Of a DNA stretch of 64,000 nucleotides, positions 1 to 6,701 are shown one piece after another (positions within the stretch are counted from its first letter, which is position 1; the number at the start of each line of letters is the position of its first letter). Made by a program: the position numbers and the translations under genes. The notes beneath the pieces were generated by a model. That model searched no databases, was not told the DNA's origin, and was given only the letters and a program-made list of their open reading frames with translations. This DNA comes from GCA-2733415 sp049614485 (GTDB taxonomy: Bacteria; Bacteroidota; Bacteroidia; Flavobacteriales; Flavobacteriaceae), in NCBI GenBank assembly GCA_049614485.1, contig JBMZDR010000005.1, positions 1-64,000 on the forward strand. Reading direction: 5' to 3'.

Positions 1-125
1 TTTGGGATATTTAACCCTGTTGCTATATATTTGTTCTGTCTTGTGTTACTATTATAGAACTTTATCTTTATTGGGTAGAGTCCTTCTTTATTCGGCGTGT
101 GCCAAAGGATAGCAGAAACTTTCAT
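1..125 (-). CDS. Tyrosine recombinase (integrase), N-terminal 41 codons only
   Basis: The frame opens with ATG at 125 and is still open at the left edge, so only the first 41 residues are visible. They begin MKVSAILWHTPNKEGLYPIK and continue with a basic stretch ending KYIATGLNIP. This matches the arm-type DNA-binding N-terminus of Bacteroidota tyrosine recombinases, in which a phrase like 'GxYPIxIRxxxxRKRKYIxTGI' is usual (family knowledge). The catalytic R-H-R-Y domain is outside the window, so activity cannot be judged. It is read away from the tRNA-derived repeat at 291-340, the usual layout of an island integrase at its attachment site. The call rests on a short stretch but the context agrees. 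Confidence 0.72.
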   Translation of the reverse strand, partial: MKVSAILWHTPNKEGLYPIKIKFYNSNTRQNKYIATGLNIP

Positions 126-169
126 TTATCATTACTTTATTTTCAAATATACAATCTTATCATTAAAAA

Positions 170-205
170 GTTGAGCAATCAGTTGAGCAAAATGTCTTGC
201 TCAAC
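170..205. repeat. Three copies of GTTGAGCAA next to the integrase start
   Basis: GTTGAGCAA occurs at 170-178 and 182-190 as direct repeats 12 bp apart, and inverted (TTGCTCAAC) at 197-205. The last two could also form a 9-bp hairpin. The cluster lies between the integrase start codon and the attachment-like repeat at 291-340. Tyrosine recombinases of island and CTnDOT type bind arm-type sites in such places, so arm sites or an autoregulatory operator are the natural readings. That role is inferred. Confidence 0.5.
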
Positions 206-290
206 TCTTCTTTTAAGAAAACTAAAAAAATAAATAACTGATAATCAATAATTTAAAATTATAATTTTTTGATTTTTAGGGAATTATGTT

Positions 291-340
291 CCAAGTGGGA
301 CCACCTTCAAACAAAGACTTTACAGCAATGTAAGGTCTTT
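291..340 (+). repeat. Attachment-like direct repeat, copy A (tRNA 3' end plus terminator)
   Basis: These 50 bp match 2368-2417 at 49 positions (G at 299 against A at 2376). The repeat starts in the 3' strand of a tRNA T-stem (CCAAG), runs through the acceptor 3' strand and ACC, and ends in a hairpin with arms AAAGAC and GTCTTT. Upstream of 291 the tRNA sequence stops abruptly, as expected for a recombination junction. The integrase start lies 166 bp to the left. The likely role is attL/attR of an island. Confidence 0.65.
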
Positions 341-380
341 TTTGGTTTGTATGCTTGGGTTAAAAAAGGCTTGAGTATTC

Positions 381-413
381 AAAAAAAGCCTAGTCATACA
401 ACTAAGCTTTTTT
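381..413 (-). terminator. Intrinsic terminator of the VGIGTTSP protein gene
   Basis: Arms AAAAAAGCCTAG and CTAAGCTTTTTT (one bulge) enclose an 8-nt loop, with an A/T tail on each side. It lies about 30 bp beyond the stop codon of the minus-strand gene at 442. Confidence 0.6.
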
Positions 414-441
414 GATAAATTTTAATGAGGGTATAGGTTAT

Positions 442-1857
442 TTACTTACCTCTCTTCATATCCTTTTTTATTACTTTTTTATCTTTGAGTGGCGAAGGAC
501 CTATTGGCAGCCTTAAGTTTTCAAAGTTAGATTTGATGTTACCATCAGAATCTTTTCTATCGGCCCTATTTGCAACAATATGCCATGAGAAATCAACATT
601 ACTTGTTCCGTTCATTAATTCATTAACATCAAAACCCTCACTAGTTTTATTAGATACAAATACTCCGTTACAATTCCCTTCTAACTGAATAAACACTTTC
701 AGAGGATGCTTTTTATCTATCTTAAGTGATCTTGCTAATATTTTATCTAATTCAATATGCGCTTTTCCATTTATCAGTTTTCCAGTTCCATAATCCATAA
801 ATAAAACTTCTGGAGCCTCTGGACAAAACATCACCCTCGGTCTGTTTTTTTCATCTGGAATTAACGTAGACACTGTTCCATTTCCTACTATTTTATAATC
901 AGTACCACCTGTAGCTGTGATATTATTATCGTGGTTATACTTTAAACCTACATAACTATATGATTGCCCTCCAGAAGCAGTACCCCCAAGGAAATAACCA
1001 CCATAGAGTATTCTTCTTGATGAAGCAGCAATATCTGTAATAGCTTGTTCATCTTTACCTGCCAAGTAAGCAAAAGCACTCGTATTAGTTGTTGCTGGAT
1101 TATTATCAGTATCTAATGAAAAATAGCCAGCAGTATTCCCGTTATGAGCAGAGTTGTTTGGAGCGCCATTCCCAGTTATACCACTAATCCCAGGTGAATT
1201 TTCTCCCGACCCGGCTACTCCGGCTCCAGCGGTTGGAAATACTCCTCCTAAGCCGTTAGTTGCTCCAATTACTGCAGTCCCTCCAGCATTAACATTTCTA
1301 GCCCAAACACCATTAGCAACAGTATCATCTGCGGTAGCAGCTATACCATCATTTGTACCACTTCCTACAATAGTAAATTGCGAGTATGTTGTCCCTATAG
1401 AATTAACACCAATTGTTCCATCACTTCTAACTCTTAACCTTTCAAGGTTATTTGAATGAATTCTTAAATCCTGAACATCCGTAGTTCCAAGGAAATTAGT
1501 ACCTGCTGTAGTACCACTATTTCCTGACAAAGACCAATCTAGCCCTCCTGGAGAACCTGCTAATGCAATCCACCTTATGCCATTCCAATAATGAAGCCCA
1601 GGGATAATATTATTTGGAGATACTCCAGCAGTAGCCGTATTCCACACAACAGTACCTGCAACTATACTCCCTCCTTGAGGATTAAGCACAGGTGCTTCAA
1701 CAATACTTGATGTTAATGCAACCCGTGGAGGGATGAATCCACCTAATGAAGAATTTACATCTAAAGCTCCTTCTGGAGAAGTAGTACCTATTCCCACTTG
1801 AGCATTTAAATTTGCACTTAATATTGCGATAAAAATTATAAAAAACACTTTTTTCAT
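442..1857 (-). CDS. Secreted surface protein of the 'VGIGTTSP' tail-fibre-like type
   Basis: 471 residues. It starts with a clear signal peptide (MKKVFFIIFIAILSANLNA, cut before Q20). The mature protein begins QVGIGTTSPEGALDVNSS, a hallmark of a broad group of flavobacterial secreted proteins that resemble phage tail fibres. Residues about 150-290 are rich in Gly, Ala, Asn and Thr. The last 130 or so residues contain a more structured part (MFCPEAPEVLFMDYG, then a charged tail rich in Lys). No catalytic motif was seen. It is the only gene between the two tRNA-derived repeats and has its own terminator. Upstream lies the bipartite element at 1888-1920. An adhesin or contact role is a guess; the exact function is unknown. 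Confidence 0.75.
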   Translation of the reverse strand: MKKVFFIIFIAILSANLNAQVGIGTTSPEGALDVNSSLGGFIPPRVALTSSIVEAPVLNPQGGSIVAGTVVWNTATAGVSPNNIIPGLHYWNGIRWIALAGSPGGLDWSLSGNSGTTAGTNFLGTTDVQDLRIHSNNLERLRVRSDGTIGVNSIGTTYSQFTIVGSGTNDGIAATADDTVANGVWARNVNAGGTAVIGATNGLGGVFPTAGAGVAGSGENSPGISGITGNGAPNNSAHNGNTAGYFSLDTDNNPATTNTSAFAYLAGKDEQAITDIAASSRRILYGGYFLGGTASGGQSYSYVGLKYNHDNNITATGGTDYKIVGNGTVSTLIPDEKNRPRVMFCPEAPEVLFMDYGTGKLINGKAHIELDKILARSLKIDKKHPLKVFIQLEGNCNGVFVSNKTSEGFDVNELMNGTSNVDFSWHIVANRADRKDSDGNIKSNFENLRLPIGPSPLKDKKVIKKDMKRGK

Positions 1858-1887
1858 TTCACTTTAATTTTAGGGTTTACATTGTAA

Positions 1888-1920
1888 TGTTCCTTTTTTT
1901 AACAAAATGTTACCCAAAAA
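1888..1920 (-). promoter_or_regulatory. Bipartite element TTGGGTAACA-N14-GGAAC, site 1
   Basis: Read on the minus strand: TTTTTGGGTAACA, a 14-bp spacer, GGAACA, then 31 bp to the ATG at 1857. The same two blocks with the same 14-bp spacer recur at 2077-2110 and 44493-44525. The distance to the start codon would suit a -35/-10 pair of an alternative sigma factor. A tandem site for a LytTR-type activator (half-sites about 22 bp apart) is another possibility. Confidence 0.55.
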
Positions 1921-1967
1921 TTAATTTAAAATCTAGTATATGTATTAATTTAATAAGATATAGTACA

Positions 1968-2003
1968 AAAAAGGCAGGAAACCCGATTATTCCTGCCTTT
2001 TAA
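1968..2003. terminator. Strong terminator with no gene attached
   Basis: AAAAGGCAGGAA and TTCCTGCCTTTT form a near-perfect 12-bp stem with A- and T-tracts outside. No gene ends here on either strand: the gene to the left starts at 1857 and is read away, and none lies to the right within the cassette. On the minus strand it sits about 75 bp downstream of element site 2. Confidence 0.65.
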
Positions 2004-2076
2004 TCTAAATATTGAATTAGAAATCAATATTTTTTATACGAAAACATTTACCCAAATGTCACCTCATACATTTATA

Positions 2077-2110
2077 TGTTCCTAATATTTCATTTTTGTT
2101 ACCCAAAAAA
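2077..2110 (-). promoter_or_regulatory. Bipartite element TTGGGTAACA-N14-GGAAC, site 2 (orphan)
   Basis: On the minus strand TTTTTTTGGGTAACA is followed by a 14-bp spacer and GGAACAT. A further half-like TTTGGGTAAATG lies at about 2045-2056. No sizeable reading frame follows; the terminator at 1968-2003 comes instead. It is either the promoter of a short RNA or what is left after loss of a gene. Confidence 0.5.
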
Positions 2111-2346
2111 AATAACTTTTATTAGTTAATAAACTTTGCACCTAACATTACCAACCTACACTATACTGTTAATTAAAACAGCTTATTCTTATCAAATAGA
2201 TGATTTTTCTAATAGATCAGAAACATTTAATCTATTGGGAAGATATATAATGTTTTCAATAAATTTTAGATATTAATAGGATCGTAATTGCGTACTATTG
2301 GAAAGAAATGAAAAAACAAGAAAAACCTCCGATACGGACTTATAAT
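2111..2346. other. Non-coding stretch inside the cassette
   Basis: Very AT-rich; every frame carries frequent stops and I see no gene, RNA or repeat. Together with the two elements to its left it makes up most of the 620-bp gap between the genes at 1857 and 2480. Confidence 0.5.
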
Positions 2347-2382
2347 TAGAGGGTCCTTGGTTCGAACCCAAGTGGAACCACC
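2347..2382 (+). pseudogene. tRNA 3' fragment (T-arm and acceptor 3' strand)
   Basis: CTTGG (2356-2360), loop TTCGAAC (2361-2367) and CCAAG (2368-2372) form a perfect tRNA T-arm. TGGAACC, A and CC follow, as in the 3' acceptor strand and tail. No matching 5' strand (GGTTCCA) or D-arm exists in the preceding 100 bp or so, so this is a fragment and the isotype cannot be named. Such 3' fragments are left where islands integrate into tRNA genes. Confidence 0.7.
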
Positions 2383-2417
2383 TTCAAACAAAGACTTTAC
2401 AGCAATGTAAGGTCTTT
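2368..2417 (+). repeat. Attachment-like direct repeat, copy B
   Basis: Partner of 291-340 (49/50 identical, 2077 bp apart). It overlaps the tRNA fragment and includes the hairpin AAAGACTTTACA-GCAA-TGTAAGGTCTTT, the presumed terminator of the original tRNA gene. To its right, ordinary chromosomal genes begin. Confidence 0.7.
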
Positions 2418-2479
2418 GTTTATTTAAACATAGGCCTACGGAGGTGTTCTTTATAGCTTCACGTATAATAGGCTGTAAT

Positions 2480-3148
2480 TTAAACCAAACTATTAATTTT
2501 TAAACTCATTAAAACACTAAACGCTTTTTTAACATCTTTACTTTCTACAACAATAGTAAATTCATTTGTAGTTGAAATAACCTCACATATGTTTACCTTA
2601 TCCCAAGCAAGCAACTTAAAAAAATGAAAATATAAGCCTGAAATCTTCGCATTATCAGGTGGTAACTTTATTGTTATTGAGGCTAAATCCTGATTTCTTG
2701 ATATCAGCGTTTCATTTTTAAAAACATCCAGAAATACAGCCTCTTCTAACTGACTTAAGATTATTGTTGATTCATCAATACCTTGCGCAAACGTGTAAAA
2801 AAATTCATTGTTTCGCTTTTCCTTTTCTAATAACTTTTGTTGACAATCTGCTAATGTATGCGAGTTTTTATATGTAAAATCTATTAGGTTAGTTCTTACC
2901 GTTACATCACCCATGTTTTTAAGCAATGTTTTTAGTTTATTTGATTCTATTTTATCAGTAATTAACTGCATGCGCCTTAAACTCATTTGAATAGCACCTG
3001 TTTTCACCTCTTTATATAAAATGGCTTCAACATCTTTTTTTATATACTCAGAAAGCGCTGAATAATTAACTATTCCAGCGTCTAAAGCTGACTCTATAAA
3101 TGGTTTAGTGCTTACAATTTCCCGTACTGCATCTGAAATTTTCTTCAT
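2480..3148 (-). CDS. ACT-like protein divergent from aspartokinase
   Basis: 222 residues, no signal peptide or membrane segment. The first 60 or so residues are helical and basic (VNYALSEYIKK-like phrase near residue 28-38) and could be a winged-helix or ligand-binding start. The last 70 (ITIKLPPDNAKISGLYFHFF onward) have the beta-alpha-beta rhythm of an ACT domain. I do not recognise a named family. The gene is read divergently from lysC, 129 bp away, so a sensor or regulator of lysine-pathway aspartokinase is a reasonable inference, not shown by the sequence. Confidence 0.6.
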   Translation of the reverse strand: MKKISDAVREIVSTKPFIESALDAGIVNYSALSEYIKKDVEAILYKEVKTGAIQMSLRRMQLITDKIESNKLKTLLKNMGDVTVRTNLIDFTYKNSHTLADCQQKLLEKEKRNNEFFYTFAQGIDESTIILSQLEEAVFLDVFKNETLISRNQDLASITIKLPPDNAKISGLYFHFFKLLAWDKVNICEVISTTNEFTIVVESKDVKKAFSVLMSLKINSLV

Positions 3149-3224
3149 ATCATTATGTTGAAATGTTGAATATATAACAAAATGTGTGTTTTGTGTAAAT
3201 TTTAAGTATAAATTTTCACAGACT

Positions 3225-3232
3225 ATTTTTGA
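3225..3232 (+). promoter_or_regulatory. -7 promoter box before lysC
   Basis: TATTTTTG fits the Bacteroidota -7 consensus TAnnTTTG, 45 bp before the lysC ATG. No convincing -33 TTG at the right distance was seen. Confidence 0.4.
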
Positions 3233-3277
3233 TTCAGATGTTTGCCAAAAAAAATAAACACCTATAAATAGATTATT

Positions 3278-4600
3278 ATGGTTGTAATGAAGTTTGGAGG
3301 TTCATCTGTAGCAAATGCAAAAAACATTGCTGAAGTTGTAACTATTATTCAAGAAAAAAAGGAAGCTAGAGTTGTTGTATTCTCAGCAATGGCTGGAGTT
3401 ACAGATTCATTAGAAAATGTATGGAAAAACTATCAAGAAAAGAGTGTAATTGATGCCGAATGTTACTTAATTAAACAAGTGTTTTTTACGCTAATTGAGG
3501 CGTTAATTTCGAGCAATTCATCACTATTAATATCAAAAGCATTGGTAGAGAGCACAATTGAAGAGTTAATAAAACAAGAGAGAAAAAGAACCCTTAGTCA
3601 TACCAAACTATTATCTGTTGGAGAAAAATTAACCACATTTATCATTCAACAGTACTGTCAGGAACTTAATATTAATGCCGAGTTAATTGATGCTGAAAAA
3701 CTCATTAGACTTAATGAAGAAAAAGACGTTGATACGGAATATATAGCTCAAAGCTGTGCTACATTATTAAACAACAGATCTCAATCAAAAGTATACATAA
3801 CTCAAGGGTTTGTTTGTAGTGACGTTAATGGTAAAACTAGCGTTCTTGGAAGAGGTGGAAGTGATTATTCTGCTACATTAATTGGAAGTGCTTTAAACGC
3901 TAGGTTTGTTGAAATTTGGTCAGACACAAATGGCGTATTAAATACTGATCCTAGAAAAGTAGACAAAACATTCACACTAAATGAAATTTCATATGACGAG
4001 GCAACAGAAATGGCCTTTTTTGGAGCAAAAATATTGCACCCTAAATGTTTAATTCCGGCAAAAAAAGCTGACGTAAAGGTCTTAGTAAAAAACACCTTTA
4101 ATAAAAAAGATAAAGGCACAACCATTTCTTGGAAAACGGACAAAACTACTATTGTAAAAGCGGCCGCTGTAAAAGAAAACATTACAATTTTAACAATAAC
4201 ATCATCACGACAGTTTAATGAACACGAGTTTATATGTCAGGTGTTTAATACTTTAAAGCAACAACAAATTAATTTAATATCTGTTACTGAAGCCACAATT
4301 GCAGTTGCTATTCTAGCTAATGAAAATACCAACACCTGTGTAAGTAATTTGTCGGCATTTGGTAATGTATCAGTATCCACGCAAAAAAGCATCATCACTC
4401 TTGTTGGTAATCTATCTTGTAACAAGAACGGAAACAGTGGTACTATACTTAAACCATTTAAAACAATACCAATTAAAATGATAAGCTATGGCGCTAGCAA
4501 TAACAGTATTTCTATAGTCATAGATGAAGCATATCAAAATTTAGCACTACAGAATATTAATGAACAAGTATTTAATTTAAAAAACTATAAAAATGTTTAA
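3278..4600 (+). CDS. lysC: Aspartokinase
   Basis: 440 residues. Phosphorylates L-aspartate, the first step to lysine, threonine, methionine and diaminopimelate. The N-terminus carries the kinase signature KFGGSS (residues 5-10), and GRGGSDYSA lies near residue 193-201. The region from about 290 onward holds two ACT-like segments that normally bind the feedback inhibitor. It is monofunctional: no homoserine dehydrogenase domain follows. The start is the ATG directly before the conserved FGG motif. It overlaps lysA by 8 bp, so the two are co-translated, which points to a lysine/diaminopimelate-dedicated isoenzyme. Confidence 0.93.
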   Translation: MVVMKFGGSSVANAKNIAEVVTIIQEKKEARVVVFSAMAGVTDSLENVWKNYQEKSVIDAECYLIKQVFFTLIEALISSNSSLLISKALVESTIEELIKQERKRTLSHTKLLSVGEKLTTFIIQQYCQELNINAELIDAEKLIRLNEEKDVDTEYIAQSCATLLNNRSQSKVYITQGFVCSDVNGKTSVLGRGGSDYSATLIGSALNARFVEIWSDTNGVLNTDPRKVDKTFTLNEISYDEATEMAFFGAKILHPKCLIPAKKADVKVLVKNTFNKKDKGTTISWKTDKTTIVKAAAVKENITILTITSSRQFNEHEFICQVFNTLKQQQINLISVTEATIAVAILANENTNTCVSNLSAFGNVSVSTQKSIITLVGNLSCNKNGNSGTILKPFKTIPIKMISYGASNNSISIVIDEAYQNLALQNINEQVFNLKNYKNV

Positions 4601-5744
4601 CGCACCTTTGTTACAAACCATCAATGACGCAAACACACCGTATTATTATTATGACACAAACGTTCTTGTTAATACATTAAAAGCCTTAAATAAGGCAAGT
4701 GTTAGTAAAAATTATCATGTGCATTATGCAATGAAAGCAAACTCTAACACCCCTATTTTAAATTTAATTAAAAAACATAACATTGGTATTGACTGTGTGA
4801 GTGGTAATGAATTAATTCTTGCCCTAAATGAAGGTTTTGAAGCTTCAAAAATTGCATTTGCAGGTGTAGGAAAAACAGACGAGGAAATAAACTTAGCTAT
4901 TAAGCATGATATCTTATCTATTAATTGTGAATCTATACAAGAAATACAAGTTATAAATGAGTTGGCGCAACTTCAAAACAAAACCGTTAATATATCTATC
5001 AGAATAAATCCTGATTTAGATGCTGGTACACATCCGAATATAACAACTGGTACACAATTAAATAAATTTGGAATTAGTGTAGAAACACTAGATTCAGCTA
5101 TTGATATTTGCAACAATTTACCACATGTAAATTTGAACGGCATACATTTTCATATAGGCTCACAAATAAGATCTAAAACACCTTATATGTTGCTGTGTAA
5201 AAAAGTAAACTCTATAGTAAAGTCGGTGCTATTAAAAGGTGTTGCTTTAGAGCTCGTAAATTTAGGTGGTGGACTCGGAATAAATTACACTGATCCGGAC
5301 TCTGAAATGATCCCAGATTTTGAAAATTTCTTCTCTATTTTTAGCGCCAACCTAGAACTGCCTAAAAACATTAGTGTTCATTTTGAATTGGGCCGTTCCA
5401 TTGTTGGACAATGTGGTAGTTTAATTACTAAAACGCTATTTACAAAAGGTAACGATTCAAAACAATTTGTAATTGTAGATGCTGGAATGACAGAATTAAT
5501 GCGCCCAGCTTTATATAATAGTGTTCATAAAATTCAGAATCTATCATCTACAAAGCCTCATAAAATGTACGAGGTTGTTGGTCCTATTTGTGAAACAACT
5601 GATACGTTTGACAAACAAGTTTCATTACCTGAAACAACTAGAGGTGATTTGTTAGTCATAAGATCTGTAGGAGCCTATGGTGAAGTAATGGCTTCAAATT
5701 ATAATTTAAGAGTAAAACCTTTGGCTTATTATTCTCTTAACTAA
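4593..5744 (+). CDS. lysA: Diaminopimelate decarboxylase
   Basis: 383 residues, a fold-III PLP enzyme that converts meso-diaminopimelate to L-lysine. Visible motifs are the PLP-binding HYAMKAN (Lys48), HFHIGSQ (near 182-188), GGGLGI, ELGRSIVG and the dimer-interface GPICETTDTF near residue 333, which supplies the active-site Cys. Length is slightly short for the family (about 400-420) but no motif is missing. It is the second gene of the lysC-lysA operon and is followed by a terminator. Confidence 0.93.
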   Translation: MFNAPLLQTINDANTPYYYYDTNVLVNTLKALNKASVSKNYHVHYAMKANSNTPILNLIKKHNIGIDCVSGNELILALNEGFEASKIAFAGVGKTDEEINLAIKHDILSINCESIQEIQVINELAQLQNKTVNISIRINPDLDAGTHPNITTGTQLNKFGISVETLDSAIDICNNLPHVNLNGIHFHIGSQIRSKTPYMLLCKKVNSIVKSVLLKGVALELVNLGGGLGINYTDPDSEMIPDFENFFSIFSANLELPKNISVHFELGRSIVGQCGSLITKTLFTKGNDSKQFVIVDAGMTELMRPALYNSVHKIQNLSSTKPHKMYEVVGPICETTDTFDKQVSLPETTRGDLLVIRSVGAYGEVMASNYNLRVKPLAYYSLN

Positions 5745-5782
5745 AAATAACTAAATACTAGAATCATACTTACCTCTTTATT

Positions 5783-5818
5783 CAAGGTCTTACATATCAG
5801 TAAGGCCTTTTTTTTATA
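5783..5818 (+). terminator. Terminator of lysC-lysA
   Basis: AAGGTCTTAC and GTAAGGCCTT (one G-T pair) flank a 6-nt loop and run into eight T residues, 39 bp after the lysA stop. Confidence 0.8.
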
Positions 5819-5846
5819 AATTACCGTGAAAATATAGTGTTAAAAC

Positions 5847-6521
5847 TTATGCTAATAACTTTTCTACAAAATAATTAAGCATGTTTTCTACTTCATCTAC
5901 ATCATTTTCTTTAATAGAAACATCTGTTAAGGTTGGTAAATGTTTGGCAAAATACACATGATCATTTGACATTTCAAATAAGCTTGAAGCCAAAGCATAA
6001 GGGTATTTAAAATTAGGGGCTACCTCAGTTATAACTTTTGAAACCATAGTAGCTAACTTCTTATAGCTACTAAAAAACCCTTTAGAGTTTTCTTGATCAA
6101 CAGCTTTAGTATGATACGCTTTCATCCCTTCAGAAATAACTATATTATGTAATTTACTTTCATTTACATAAGCGACACTTGGGTTTTCACGTGAAGCAAA
6201 AACAAGTGAATGCACAATAATTTTTATTTTTTGCTTAGAGTCTTGCACATTCATAGTATTAATAGTAATCAGATAGCTTACCCATTCCCAATACCAACTC
6301 ACTAAAAACAAAAGTAATAGATGTTTGTTTTCAAAGTATCGATATATAGAAGCTTCCGTAGAGTTAATTTTATGAGCCAATTTTTTAAACGTAAACGACT
6401 CGAAACCAAATTCTTCAATCAACAGTATACTATGTTGAATAATCTTTCTCCCTAACTTAGAATCTTGAGGTTCCTTAAGATACAAACCTTCATTTAAAGA
6501 AATTTTAATTTCTATGCCCAT
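5847..6521 (-). CDS. TetR-family transcriptional regulator
   Basis: 224 residues from the ATG at 6521; a TTG nine codons upstream is possible but less likely. The helix-turn-helix is at about residues 40-65 (FTFKKLAHKINSTEASIYRY), followed by FENKHLLL, the standard TetR ending of the DNA-binding domain. The remaining 150 residues are the helical ligand/dimer domain with no recognisable specificity. It is divergent from the SulP/carbonic anhydrase genes, with a perfect palindrome between them, so it probably represses that operon and itself. The inducer is unknown. Confidence 0.85.
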   Translation of the reverse strand: MGIEIKISLNEGLYLKEPQDSKLGRKIIQHSILLIEEFGFESFTFKKLAHKINSTEASIYRYFENKHLLLLFLVSWYWEWVSYLITINTMNVQDSKQKIKIIVHSLVFASRENPSVAYVNESKLHNIVISEGMKAYHTKAVDQENSKGFFSSYKKLATMVSKVITEVAPNFKYPYALASSLFEMSNDHVYFAKHLPTLTDVSIKENDVDEVENMLNYFVEKLLA

Positions 6522-6624
6522 AATGTTACTATACGTTCTGATTGACAAAAATACAGATTAATGCAGTAAATCTATACATTTTTTTACAAAACACATCAAA
6601 AAAAATAGCTTAACATTTTTTTAT

Positions 6625-6639
6625 GATAGTATTACTATC
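6625..6639. promoter_or_regulatory. Palindromic operator between tetR-like gene and sulP
   Basis: GATAGTA-T-TACTATC is a perfect 15-bp palindrome, 18 bp upstream of the sulP -7 box and about 100 bp from the regulator start. Size and place suit a TetR dimer site. The link to the neighbouring regulator is inferred. Confidence 0.6.
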
Positions 6640-6657
6640 TTTTTAAAAGGTGTTTAC

Positions 6658-6665
6658 TATATTTG
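6658..6665 (+). promoter_or_regulatory. -7 promoter box of sulP
   Basis: TATATTTG matches TAnnTTTG exactly and lies 36 bp before the sulP ATG, just downstream of the palindrome. Confidence 0.55.
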
Positions 6666-6701
6666 TCAAAATTTTAAACTTTTTAGAAAACTAAAAATTA
6701 T

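Noticed and set aside
1154..1459. Plus-strand frame of 101 codons, Pro/Ala-rich
   Set aside because: Antisense shadow of the Gly/Asn/Thr-rich surface protein gene; composition follows from its codons.
2327..2382. Possible complete tRNA gene
   Set aside because: Only the T-arm and 3' acceptor strand are present; no D-arm or 5' acceptor strand upstream.
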